Shown here: positions 43,036 to 51,753 of the stretch, one piece after another | Numbering within the stretch: the stretch's first letter is position 1 | Layout of the letters: every line of letters starts with the position of its first letter | Assembly (NCBI GenBank): GCA_903910445.1 | Contig: CAIVZR010000035.1 | Coordinates: 1 to 64,000 of the forward strand | Direction: 5' to 3' | DNA length: 64,000 nt | Source of the DNA: an uncultured Bacteroidota bacterium | Lineage (GTDB): Bacteria; Bacteroidota; Bacteroidia; UKL13-3 | Translations under genes and position numbers: made by a program | Notes under the pieces: model-generated | The model's database searches: none | What the model saw: the letters and a program-made list of their open reading frames with translations, nothing else | Told to the model about the DNA's origin: nothing

Positions 43036-43782
43036 TTATTTTAAAAAAAGCTGAATCATCTCAATTGTTTTATCGAATAAAACTGTCCCTTTTTGATCTT
43101 CATCCAAATCTCCATTTAATATTTCATTGATCGTGCTAAATTGAGGATCGGTATCGAACCCACTACCACCAGTGTACATCAAAAATATATAAATAGCGAT
43201 ATTTGAAGATTTACTTATTCCATATTTTTCAGAAAGATGATAACCCGCATGTACCATTTTTTGAATATTTTGTTCCTTAATAGTATTATACTTTTGAGGG
43301 AACCAATCCTCGAGAATTTCCGTGTTGAGTTTTAAATTCGCATTACGCAAACCTTGAAACAATTTATCTTTTTGCTGAGTTATACCTAATAAGAAACGAT
43401 TGATATGATTATTGTCTTTACCAGCAAAAGCTTCAAAAACTTCCATTGCATTTGAGCTAATATCATCAATATGGCGAACGGAATCTTTGAATTTTACGTC
43501 CTTTAAAATTGTTCTTCCCCAAGGGTATTGCGGGTCGTCATCAAAATTACTACCAAGCATCAACATGTTATTTAGGTAAAGGCAGATATTGCGTTTGGTA
43601 GTGAATTTATATTGCTTGCACTTTTCAAAACAATAGCGAATCGTCTTTCTTATACCGTCATTTCCTATCATTTGATAATGGCCTTGAAAATAAGTCTGCA
43701 CATGAATTAATAATTCATTCTCAAAATCACTTACAAAGTGTTCTTTGAATTTTAAAACCTGGGAATTATTAATTTTAAGCAT
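43036..43782 (-). CDS. Type VI-associated protein with two copies of an FDxDP domain
   Basis: The 248-residue protein contains two alignable units. Residues 44-93 (KTIRYCFEKCKQYKFTTKRN ... GSNFDDDPQYPW) and 173-222 (KMVHAGYHLSEKYGISKSSN ... GSGFDTDPQF) share spacing, aromatic positions and the FD-x-D-P-Q motif. Each is preceded by a helix with hydrophobic/aromatic pattern. I recall single-domain proteins of this kind near VgrG and adaptor genes, without known function. It lies directly upstream of the metallopeptidase gene. A role in cargo loading is a guess. Confidence 0.6.
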   Translation of the reverse strand: MLKINNSQVLKFKEHFVSDFENELLIHVQTYFQGHYQMIGNDGIRKTIRYCFEKCKQYKFTTKRNICLYLNNMLMLGSNFDDDPQYPWGRTILKDVKFKDSVRHIDDISSNAMEVFEAFAGKDNNHINRFLLGITQQKDKLFQGLRNANLKLNTEILEDWFPQKYNTIKEQNIQKMVHAGYHLSEKYGISKSSNIAIYIFLMYTGGSGFDTDPQFSTINEILNGDLDEDQKGTVLFDKTIEMIQLFLK

Positions 43783-44016
43783 ATCGACTTTTTTAAATTT
43801 ATAATTATACCATTCTGATTTCTGATGCTATTTTTCTATTAATGATTATTAATCTGGTATAATTTAGATAGTTCAATGTTTCTGTTGAAAAAGGGTATTC
43901 TTCATCGAAGTCTATATGTTTAATCTCCAATAAAAAACTTGATTTGAGTTTTAAAGAATAGTACGGTAGAATAAAACTAGTATGATTATAATCTAACCGA
44001 AATTAAGTTCTTAAAA

Positions 44017-44523
44017 TTATTTAGGTTTATTACATTCCTTGCAAGTAGCGGCTACACATACAAAAGGTTTCCCTTCGGCAGCAGCTTCCATATGCGTGGC
44101 TTCCTGATTCATTTGATTGGCAGCTACTTGGTTAGATGGTCTAACCTGTGCAGCAGCTTCACGAATGGCAGCTATTACAGGAGTAATAACAACTGGACTA
44201 GGAGCACCGCCACCACCACCAGTTTCGCCAATATAAACTGTAAAACAGCCTAAAATTATAGAGCCTCCATGTGCAGTGGAGTCACCCATTCGAGCCGCCA
44301 TCATTTTTCCTATCATAACTCCTGAACTCCCTTTTATAATAGAATCGGGTGGTCCTACACAGGTACACATGCTGCCCATGGTAGCGGCGGGTAATTTTCC
44401 GATGAGAACATTGGGTTTTCCTGGAGGTAGAATTGGCCCACCTACATGTGGAATAGGCGGAACTCCTGGAGTTACCATTGGGCAAACATGCATGTCGCCT
44501 ACTCTTGCTGCGGGTTGTCCCAT
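44017..44523 (-). CDS. PAAR-repeat spike tip protein
   Basis: The first 100 residues are PAAR/DUF4150-like: MGQPAARVGDMHVCPM, GGPILPPGKPNVLIGKLPAA and MMAARMGDSTAHGGSI, with the conserved Cys and His that hold zinc. Such proteins sharpen the VgrG trimer and can carry cargo. A glycine-rich hinge (GETGGGGGAPSP) leads to a 55-residue alanine/glutamine-rich tail ending CVAATCKECNKPK. The tail is too short for a toxin domain but could be a docking segment. It lies 13 bases after tssF. The 233-bp gap to the next gene downstream (43783-44016) shows no clear element. Confidence 0.92.
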   Translation of the reverse strand: MGQPAARVGDMHVCPMVTPGVPPIPHVGGPILPPGKPNVLIGKLPAATMGSMCTCVGPPDSIIKGSSGVMIGKMMAARMGDSTAHGGSIILGCFTVYIGETGGGGGAPSPVVITPVIAAIREAAAQVRPSNQVAANQMNQEATHMEAAAEGKPFVCVAATCKECNKPK

Positions 44524-44536
44524 ATATTTATTTTTT

Positions 44537-46414
44537 TTAGTTGGTTAGTGTTTGAGTTTGTTTTAAGAAGAGTCGGTAATTAGTAAATACTATCGAGTTC
44601 TTTTGAAGATTAATTTCAATATCGATTAAAATGGAATTCCATTCTTCATCACTTAAACCACTTTCAACGTTCTTTTCCAAATATACATCAATGGTGTTTA
44701 TTAGCCCCTCCGATGGTATCCGACTTATGGTGACTCCTTTTCTAACTTCTACATCGTTTATCTTATCGCTAAGGTAATGAAAACAAAAACTTCTAATATC
44801 TTCATTCGTTACAATTCTACCTCGAGTTAGTAAGGCATCTCGATATGAATTTAGTTCTTCATTATGATTCAATTTATTTCTTCCTCCAGTGGTATGAGAG
44901 AGTAATTGTAAACTTTCTGCTATTACTGGAATCCCTCTGTACGTATCAATTTTACTTCCTGGCCTGATATTGTTTGCACTTACCCCATTTGTGCTCCAAA
45001 ATTCAACATTAATGTTTTCGCCATCTTCACGTGGTCGAACAAAGAGATAGGAGGGGAGATTAAAAATGTCTTTTTGGTTTTGTTTAACTCGTTGCTCAAT
45101 CAAAGAAATGGTTTGGTTTAATTCTCGAATATTCGACGAAATAAATTCTTGTCCGAAGGCAGCAAAGGCACTGCTCTCATCTCGCAACAATTCTAAAATG
45201 TAATTTAGATGCTCAGTTGCATTGCGAGCATCGAAGCGCTGAACACCCTTTGTTCGGAGGGAATAAGTTCCATTTAAGTCATTAAGATTTTCAGTTGCGG
45301 GCTTCGAAATATAATCTATATCATCAACGCCAGTAACTCTTCTAATGGAGAAGAATTGTTCGTTACATTCAAGAAGTACAATATTGAAATAGCTTTGTAA
45401 TCGATATCGTATTTCGTTATAACGAAGATTTAAAATAGGATAGGAGTTAATATATACAAACATTTCATCCAAGGTAAATGAATCAAATGCTGCAGGGAAA
45501 GTGACTTTAAACCAAATGAGTGGTTTATTGAAACGGTTTAAATCACTTTCGTTAAATACATTTCTTAAGGTATCAGGATAATTTTGTTTTTTGAAATGAT
45601 GGCGTTCAAATAAATTCTTATCATCATCAATTTGCAGGAATTGATTATTGTAATAATCATTCGTATTTTTCTTCACCTGATTTGTTAACTCAAACTCACT
45701 TAGAACATCATCTTGATTAATAACTTCTAAATTGTGAATGCCTGTCTTTACAGAGATCGGACTCCCTTGGTAGCTCCATTTCGAGTAGGCGAGGATTTTG
45801 TGTAAAGAATCCTTGTCAGGATGATTTTTAAAGTCGAAGTAAAAAGATAATTTATCAAGGTTTTTTATGTTCTCATTTAAAGAAATTCCAATCCAAGCCG
45901 TATTGTTTTCAATACTCTTGGATGATTTTGCAATAAATTCCTTTTCTAAAAAGTTATTTACTTTATAAGCCGAATTGCCAGTGATGATGGCTTCTATATC
46001 ACCATCGAAAATTTTATAATGACCTGCCGGAGTATAATAGATATCAATATTTGAATCGAGCGGGCCATTGGCTTTTGAAGCTACCTTTTTTTGATGCAGT
46101 AGATGAAAGTTATGATCAACAATACTAAATGCTTCAACACTTTTTGAGTGTAAAATGGAATGCGAAGGCATTGCTGAAGTAAATACGTCAGGAGTAAGCA
46201 TTGATGCCATCTTCTCCATTACTCTTACATCCGAAGAAATGATATCATTATTTATCTTAAATGATTCAACTGCACATGCTTCAATCATCAATCGAACCAA
46301 GGGGTCGAAAGCATCTAGATCGGCATCGGTGTATCCCCAAAAACGAGCCGCATTTTTAAACATACGACTTTTAATGGCTTCTTTGCTCAGGTATTCATTT
46401 TCTAATTCTGCCAT
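44537..46414 (-). CDS. tssF: Type VI secretion baseplate subunit TssF
   Basis: The 625-residue protein starts with LSKEAIKSRMFKNAARFWGY and FDPLVRLMIEACAVE. It continues with SSDVRVMEKMASMLTPDVFTSAMPSH, which resembles the conserved N-terminal part of TssF; DNA bridging the wedge region has the LRYNEIRYRLQSYF and NGVSANNIRPGS segments. TssF forms the baseplate wedge with TssG and TssE. Length matches the family. No tssG is next to it, which is unusual because the two genes are nearly always neighbours. Confidence 0.8.
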   Translation of the reverse strand: MAELENEYLSKEAIKSRMFKNAARFWGYTDADLDAFDPLVRLMIEACAVESFKINNDIISSDVRVMEKMASMLTPDVFTSAMPSHSILHSKSVEAFSIVDHNFHLLHQKKVASKANGPLDSNIDIYYTPAGHYKIFDGDIEAIITGNSAYKVNNFLEKEFIAKSSKSIENNTAWIGISLNENIKNLDKLSFYFDFKNHPDKDSLHKILAYSKWSYQGSPISVKTGIHNLEVINQDDVLSEFELTNQVKKNTNDYYNNQFLQIDDDKNLFERHHFKKQNYPDTLRNVFNESDLNRFNKPLIWFKVTFPAAFDSFTLDEMFVYINSYPILNLRYNEIRYRLQSYFNIVLLECNEQFFSIRRVTGVDDIDYISKPATENLNDLNGTYSLRTKGVQRFDARNATEHLNYILELLRDESSAFAAFGQEFISSNIRELNQTISLIEQRVKQNQKDIFNLPSYLFVRPREDGENINVEFWSTNGVSANNIRPGSKIDTYRGIPVIAESLQLLSHTTGGRNKLNHNEELNSYRDALLTRGRIVTNEDIRSFCFHYLSDKINDVEVRKGVTISRIPSEGLINTIDVYLEKNVESGLSDEEWNSILIDIEINLQKNSIVFTNYRLFLKQTQTLTN

Positions 46415-46451
46415 AGTATCACGTGATATCTTTTTTAATTTTTAAACATTT

Positions 46452-46892
46452 TTATTCAAAGGAAAGTGGACTTAAGAACATTTTCTGTACAAATGTAAAT
46501 GGCTCATTGGTATCTGAGATGTTAGCGTTCACGGAAATTTTAACACCTTTTTTTACATTTACTACACTTGTTGAATTGCTCGCCACCTCTTCTTCTTTTA
46601 GTTCAAGATTTACTCGAACATTCATCAATCTTTTTTCATGTTTCTGAATGCTGTTTTCAACAGATTTTATAATTCGTGTTTTCCAATTACTTTGATTGCT
46701 GATATTTACAAAATCAAAATCCCATATTTCACAACCGTAAGTTTCGTCAAATCGGCTTTCTCCAAATTTGCTAGTTATTATTAAATATACGTGAGCAGCA
46801 ATACTCTCACCTTTTGAACTTGGCTCTAGTTCTTTGTTCTTTGAAATCAACTTCTCAAAGAAAATGGGTAGTTTATAATAGTGTTGCTCCAT
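46452..46892 (-). CDS. tssE: Type VI secretion baseplate subunit TssE (gp25-like)
   Basis: The 146-residue protein has the gp25/GPW core: ESIAAHVYLIITSKFGESRFDETYG, followed by EIWDFDFVNISNQSNWKTRI and VENSIQKHEKRLMNVRVNLEL. The E-x-R-F-x-x-x-Y-G-C-x-I-W-D-x-D pattern is diagnostic and corresponds to the part that starts sheath assembly. The ATG is one base after the vgrG stop. Confidence 0.88.
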   Translation of the reverse strand: MEQHYYKLPIFFEKLISKNKELEPSSKGESIAAHVYLIITSKFGESRFDETYGCEIWDFDFVNISNQSNWKTRIIKSVENSIQKHEKRLMNVRVNLELKEEEVASNSTSVVNVKKGVKISVNANISDTNEPFTFVQKMFLSPLSFE

Positions 46893-46893
46893 T

Positions 46894-48810
46894 TTAATTT
46901 ATCATCACTACGCCACCTTTAATGGTAGTCATACCCGATCCTGAAACTTCAGCCATCGCACCTGAAACTTTCGCCGTTACATTTGCCGATAGTTCAGCAT
47001 TCATTCCAGCAAGTTTTAATGCGCCTGTTGCAGTAACATCGATGCCCGATTGAGCTTTCATCGTTGCCTTACCCATGGCTTCAATCATTACATCTTGATT
47101 CGCTTTTATATTAAATTTACCGGATGCTTCAATCTTTATATCTTTTCCTTTGATTTCAATATCCTCAGTCATTTCTATTTTAAGGTTCTTACCTTTGAGT
47201 TCAATACTTCCATCTTTTTTCATTGTTAAGCTAACCTCACCCGCGGTAGTTGCAATATGCACTACATCATCTGCACCGAGTTCAACATGTGCTTCCGAAC
47301 CATCATGATACAAATTCAGGGTGGCAACTGAAGCGCTGCCTCCATAATACACCATGTAGGCAGTACCTACGGCATCATTCCCATCTCCTTTATCGTGAAA
47401 CGCAATTTTATTGTTACGAGTCGAAATAATCTTCTTTAAATTTTTAGGATTGTCTCTATCAGCGGTTAGGATTGCCTTCTCATTCATGATCGACTGAGAA
47501 ACATAGGGCTTATCACAATCACCTCGTTCAAATCCAACAATTACCGTATCGCCAATCTCAGGTATGAATACTGTACCTCGATTTTTAAATCCTGCAGGGC
47601 CGCCATACAATTGGGTTGTAGGTATCCACCATGTTTGAGCATCGGTCATCCAATGATATTTTACACGAACTCTTCCATGTTTTTTCGGGTCAACATTATC
47701 AGTTACAACTGCCAATTCGAAATCGGCATTAGGTTTCTGAAAATATGGGTTTGGAACATTTTTCAATCCACTTGGAATTCCTGCAAAGGTATTTGTATAA
47801 CCACCCATACCATCAAAATGATGTGTAAGTGCAGTAATTAAAAAGCTTCCATAGGATGACCCATCAAAGCTTTTGATAGTAGCCTTAGTGATAAGGCTCA
47901 ATCCCATCACAATAGAAGTACAATTTATGTTCACCAGAGTGGATGCAATGGCGCCTTTATATGCTTTTGTAACATTCTCTAGGCCAGTTTTCGTAGAGTG
48001 AGAAATATGCCTTGGAGAAAAATTAAATTTGGATGCATACATTGAATTGGATTTTGTTTGCATTTTAGAGCCGTATGAATCCAAGCCGGCGGCATCTTTA
48101 GCGTCAACCAAAAAGATATCTGCCTTACCTTCTTCCAATCCGTCGTTATAAGCTGAAGTTGAAAATTTCAAAGGCGTTGCACCCATAGAAATTGATAAGT
48201 TCAATAAATCTACACCGTGAGCTAATTGAACTTCACTAATGTTCCCGGGCTCTCCATAATGTAGGTCAACGCCATCATAATAAAACCAATCGCCATGTAT
48301 AGCAGCCAGACGACGTATAAATTGATAGTCGCTTTCATTAAATTGTGCTACATAGTTTATTGCGGCAGTATTGTTACATGTGCCCATTATAGGTCTTATA
48401 CCACATGCATTACACACTTCTTTTACAATATCACTCACCGTTTTCTGTAAATATACTTTAAGCTTCGGACCACTTTCAAGTAGAATACACTTACTATGTC
48501 CTTTTAAGATGATTTCATTGTTTAACCCTTCACCATTAATCATCCCAACCTCAGTAATTATTCCTTTGAATTTAGACTCCCCTTTTTTGGAAGCCGGTTT
48601 TAAAACAATATTAACGTCTTCTCCAACCAAATCTTGGGCCTTGTTTATTCTCTCACTTTTATCATCTTCGAAAACTTGGTGATAACATCTGATTTCAAAA
48701 GAATGATGTTGAGCTATCGATTGGGTTATCGTTATCGAATTAATCGTTTTAAGTTCCTTACCTTGAATTTCGATTTTTATAGTATCAATAGTAATTTCTC
48801 CTGCAGGCAT
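46894..48810 (-). CDS. vgrG: VgrG spike protein (TssI)
   Basis: The 638-residue protein has the gp27-like N-terminal half (INSITITQSIAQHHSFEIRC, NESDYQFIRRLAAIHGDWFYYDG). An OB-fold gp5-like domain follows (KKHGRVRVKYHWM, IPEIGDTVIVGFERGDCDKP). The C-terminal beta-helix is made of short repeats (IEIKGKDIKIEASGKF, VMIEAMGKATMKAQ) and ends in GGVVMIN. There is no extra toxin domain at the C-terminus, so cargo must travel through PAAR or the adaptor. It trimerises to form the puncturing spike. Confidence 0.95.
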   Translation of the reverse strand: MPAGEITIDTIKIEIQGKELKTINSITITQSIAQHHSFEIRCYHQVFEDDKSERINKAQDLVGEDVNIVLKPASKKGESKFKGIITEVGMINGEGLNNEIILKGHSKCILLESGPKLKVYLQKTVSDIVKEVCNACGIRPIMGTCNNTAAINYVAQFNESDYQFIRRLAAIHGDWFYYDGVDLHYGEPGNISEVQLAHGVDLLNLSISMGATPLKFSTSAYNDGLEEGKADIFLVDAKDAAGLDSYGSKMQTKSNSMYASKFNFSPRHISHSTKTGLENVTKAYKGAIASTLVNINCTSIVMGLSLITKATIKSFDGSSYGSFLITALTHHFDGMGGYTNTFAGIPSGLKNVPNPYFQKPNADFELAVVTDNVDPKKHGRVRVKYHWMTDAQTWWIPTTQLYGGPAGFKNRGTVFIPEIGDTVIVGFERGDCDKPYVSQSIMNEKAILTADRDNPKNLKKIISTRNNKIAFHDKGDGNDAVGTAYMVYYGGSASVATLNLYHDGSEAHVELGADDVVHIATTAGEVSLTMKKDGSIELKGKNLKIEMTEDIEIKGKDIKIEASGKFNIKANQDVMIEAMGKATMKAQSGIDVTATGALKLAGMNAELSANVTAKVSGAMAEVSGSGMTTIKGGVVMIN

Positions 48811-48834
48811 AATGATTTTTTTGTTTTTTTAAAC

Positions 48835-48886
48835 ACTGAAAGCCAATGTGCAATATTGGGTTAACATTGCTTCACTAGCTTTCAGT
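48835..48886. other. Long stem-loop in the hcp-vgrG spacer
   Basis: ACTGAAAGC (48835-48843) pairs with GCTTTCAGT (48878-48886), and inside it CAATGT (48844-48849) pairs with ACATTG (48864-48869). No T-tract follows on the minus strand, so it is probably an mRNA element that separates the abundance of hcp mRNA from vgrG mRNA rather than a full terminator. Confidence 0.55.
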
Positions 48887-48923
48887 TGGGGTTTTGTGTA
48901 TGAATTGTGTTTGTTACACGCGA

Positions 48924-49322
48924 TTATTTCTTATCTGGCCAATCGTTTTCATGTTCTGCATTACCCACTTTTAGTTTGCGAGCTGAAACAGTAAATGAAA
49001 TTGACATTGGATTTGAACCAACTACATCTAAGGATTCATTATAAGATGTAATATAACCGTCTTCGAAGGTAAGTTCCTTCATTTTAGCATCTTCATCACG
49101 TTTTTGAAATGTGATTGTTCCGCCTTGTGCTTTATACACATTATTTATCATCGATTCCAATACAGAAGTGTCATCGGTTGATTCGATTTTGATATTAACC
49201 GAACCTCCATAAATACCTGAGGATGGGCGACCCTTAGGATCTACATCACGAGTAAATGCATAGTCGCAATGTAAAACGTCAAAGTTTTTACCGCCTAATT
49301 TTAGTTGTGCTTTAAATGACAT
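48924..49322 (-). CDS. tssD: Hcp tube protein (TssD), copy 1
   Basis: The 132-residue protein matches the Bacteroidota TssD family (MSFKAQLKLGGKNFDVLHCD, GRPSSGIYGGSVNIKIESTD, TITFQKRDEDAKMKELTFED). Hexamers stack into the inner tube and can carry small effectors. The last 23 residues and the middle block are identical to those of copy 2, 58 bases upstream, which points to a recent tandem duplication or gene conversion. Differences cluster in residues 5-30 and 50-70. Confidence 0.93.
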   Translation of the reverse strand: MSFKAQLKLGGKNFDVLHCDYAFTRDVDPKGRPSSGIYGGSVNIKIESTDDTSVLESMINNVYKAQGGTITFQKRDEDAKMKELTFEDGYITSYNESLDVVGSNPMSISFTVSARKLKVGNAEHENDWPDKK

Positions 49323-49380
49323 GGTAATTCTTTTTTTTTAATTGTTAGGAAATGTTTTGTTTTATTGATTTTAGCGGAAA

Positions 49381-49779
49381 TTATTTTTTATCCGGCCAAT
49401 CATTTTCGTGTTCAGCATTTCCAACCTTTAATTTACGAGCCGAAACTGTAAATGTAATTGTCATCGGGTTCGTACCTGTAACATCCAATGATTCAGCAAA
49501 ACTTACTACATAACCATCTTCGAAGGTCAGTTCTTTCATTTTTGCATCTTCATCACGTTTTTGGAATGTGATTGTTCCCGATTGAGCTTTGTACTGGTTA
49601 TTAACCATAGCTTCTAAAATGGCAGTATCGTCGGTTGATTCAATTTGAATTTCTACAGTTCCACCATAGATACCTGAAGAAGGACGGCCTTTTGAGTCGA
49701 CATCGCGACGGAAGGCATAACTGGTGTGGAGAACATCATAGTTGTTTCCACCTAATGCTAATTTTGCTTTGAATGACAT
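49381..49779 (-). CDS. tssD: Hcp tube protein (TssD), copy 2
   Basis: The 132-residue protein is a close paralogue of copy 1 (same length, identical C-terminus FTVSARKLKVGNAEHENDWP). The differing residues around positions 18-20 and 52-64 lie in parts expected to include loops and ring contacts. The leader holds TTAAGGGGTTT (plus-strand reading, 49791-49801), also found before tssB. It may form mixed or alternative tubes with copy 1. Confidence 0.93.
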   Translation of the reverse strand: MSFKAKLALGGNNYDVLHTSYAFRRDVDSKGRPSSGIYGGTVEIQIESTDDTAILEAMVNNQYKAQSGTITFQKRDEDAKMKELTFEDGYVVSFAESLDVTGTNPMTITFTVSARKLKVGNAEHENDWPDKK

Positions 49780-49837
49780 AATATAAAAATTTAAGGGGTT
49801 TAAAAATTAAAATTAAAAAAGATTGTTTATTGTATTA

Positions 49838-50251
49838 TTAATCACCTCTTGAATCCATCCACTGTGAAATGGTGGTTTCTCCTTCCAAACTAATTTTTGC
49901 CGCAGATATCGTGATATTGGTAAGCATTGGGATATTACCTGTTGAAACCATTGACTCCGAATATTGAACTAGTATTCCATTTTCAAATTCAATTTGTTTC
50001 AATCGTTGATCACTATCAGGTTTGTAAAATGTAATTTTTCCTCTAAAAGACTCATTGGTAGTAATCATACCAAAAAATTTCGAGCTCTCATTCGATTCAA
50101 TTTCAACATATATTAAGCCATCAGTTAAATGCCCTGTAGCTCTTCCTCTTCCATCAATAGGCACACGGAAATTAAAATGACAACTCATAACATCAAAATC
50201 TGATCTTCCACTTCTACTAGCAGTAATATTTAGGGTAGCTTTGTATGACAT
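49838..50251 (-). CDS. tssD: Hcp tube protein (TssD), divergent copy 3
   Basis: The 137-residue protein follows the same pattern (FDVMSCHFNFRVPIDGRGRA, IYVEIESNESSKFFGMI, KITFYKPDSDQRLKQIEFEN, NITISAAKISL) but is clearly divergent from copies 1 and 2 and ends differently (QWMDSRGD). It lies between the tssC terminator and copy 2. It could be a specialised ring, for example at the tube end, or a cargo-specific carrier. Confidence 0.88.
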   Translation of the reverse strand: MSYKATLNITASRSGRSDFDVMSCHFNFRVPIDGRGRATGHLTDGLIYVEIESNESSKFFGMITTNESFRGKITFYKPDSDQRLKQIEFENGILVQYSESMVSTGNIPMLTNITISAAKISLEGETTISQWMDSRGD

Positions 50252-50274
50252 ATACGATTCACTTAATTAATGTT

Positions 50275-50318
50275 TGTAAAAAAAAACAGCACCTGCAAGG
50301 GTTTGATGCAGGTGCTGC
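50275..50318 (-). terminator. Intrinsic terminator after tssC
   Basis: CAGCACCTGCA and TGCAGGTGCTG form an 11-bp perfect stem. On the minus strand a run of eight or more T follows (plus-strand A-tract 50279-50286). It separates tssBC from the hcp genes, so hcp must have its own promoter or rely on readthrough. Confidence 0.9.
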
Positions 50319-50332
50319 AAATAGTCTTCTGT

Positions 50333-51700
50333 TTATTGCTGAGCGTATTGGCTAGCCCACTCAGTTGAATTTTCACCTTTTTGACCATCCAATTTCACCA
50401 CGAAACTCTTCGCTGGGAAGTATGGAGTGATATGAATATCAAGGTTAATTCTATCTTTATTGTTTTCGTCACGCTCGAATTTCAAAATTTGAAATTTCTC
50501 AATCAATTTCTCCGGACCTTGAATACTATCCAAGAATTTCACAATCTGACTGCGTAATTCTTTTTCAGTTTTTGAAGTCCAGTTTTCAAATGCACGACGG
50601 TTCAAGAAATCTACCAAAACTTTTGCGATATAGTCGAATACACGCACTACCGAATAAGTTTGTAATCCCAAGTTATCACCATTGAATAAAGTCTTAGCAG
50701 AGAATGCCATTACTTTACCATATTCGTTAACCATTGGAATCAAACCAGCTTTTTCTAATTCACTGATTTCCGATTTCTTCAAGTCAAATTTCACAGCATC
50801 AACATCGTTGATTGCACCATGTTTCTTACCTGCAGTTACCTGACTCATCAAAGTACTATAGATCTTACCAGCAAGTGCAGCTGATCCGGGTACAAATAAA
50901 TCATCTTCTTCACCTACTTCAGCTACCTTACCACGACCAACAATCCAGTTACAAGTCATTGCAACATTTGATTTATAAGTATCACCTCCAGCTAAATTTG
51001 CCGATTGGAATAAATCCAAAACGTCTTCTGGTGAATCCAAATTTTCAAAATCGGTAACCATCATTACTTTACTTGCATAGGCTGTTTTAGCCCATTTTTC
51101 AACTACTTTGTTGCTTCCTAAATATCCAGGAATAACCATTAATGAGTAGTTGTCGCGTAAATCCAAACGGTCGAAATTTTGTTTTAATTCGTCACCAACA
51201 TAATCAATGAAACGTGGATTGTCCAAGTCTTTCAATTGCTCCATTGAAGCATTTACAAAGGTTACATTTTTTAATTTATCTGATTCACTGTTTGCATAAA
51301 ACAACGAAACAGAGCGATAGGCTTGCTCTAGTTGAGCAGTAGCATCTAAAGCTTTCTTTAAATTTTTCTTGTGGATTTTGTCCGCAGCATGTGATTTTGC
51401 GGTACACTGCTCCATCATTTCTCCAACATCATTACTTGCACTTAGCATATCAACCCATAACTCCATCTTCTTAGCCAAGTCTTTTCTTTCTGATTTTTTA
51501 TCAGACTCTGATAAAAAGATTTTCTTACGAGCTTTACGCTCAGGGTTCATATTAGCTACGCCATCAATGGTTGATTCTAAGAAATCGAAACCACCAAATT
51601 TAACAAGCTTATTTAGCGACTCCTCCAATGTTTGTGCTGGAGCATCGAATTTTACTTTTTCTTTAAACTGAGCACCTTGCTCTTGATTTTCTAATTCCAT
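50333..51700 (-). CDS. tssC: Type VI contractile sheath large subunit TssC
   Basis: The 455-residue protein matches the Bacteroidota TssC/VipB family: LNKLVKFGGFDFLESTIDG, KKMELWVDMLSASNDVGEMM, a VMVTDFENLDSPEDVLDLFQ segment, AMTCNWIVGRG, NGDNLGLQTYSVVRVFDYIAKVLVDFLNRRAFENWTSKTEKE and a C-terminal IHITPYFPAKSFVVKLDG. Together with TssB it forms the contractile sheath. It follows tssB by 53 bases. Confidence 0.9.
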   Translation of the reverse strand: MELENQEQGAQFKEKVKFDAPAQTLEESLNKLVKFGGFDFLESTIDGVANMNPERKARKKIFLSESDKKSERKDLAKKMELWVDMLSASNDVGEMMEQCTAKSHAADKIHKKNLKKALDATAQLEQAYRSVSLFYANSESDKLKNVTFVNASMEQLKDLDNPRFIDYVGDELKQNFDRLDLRDNYSLMVIPGYLGSNKVVEKWAKTAYASKVMMVTDFENLDSPEDVLDLFQSANLAGGDTYKSNVAMTCNWIVGRGKVAEVGEEDDLFVPGSAALAGKIYSTLMSQVTAGKKHGAINDVDAVKFDLKKSEISELEKAGLIPMVNEYGKVMAFSAKTLFNGDNLGLQTYSVVRVFDYIAKVLVDFLNRRAFENWTSKTEKELRSQIVKFLDSIQGPEKLIEKFQILKFERDENNKDRINLDIHITPYFPAKSFVVKLDGQKGENSTEWASQYAQQ

Positions 51701-51753
51701 AACGGTATTTTTTAAATTGATTTTTTGTTGTGTTTAATTTTAAGGATAGTTTT

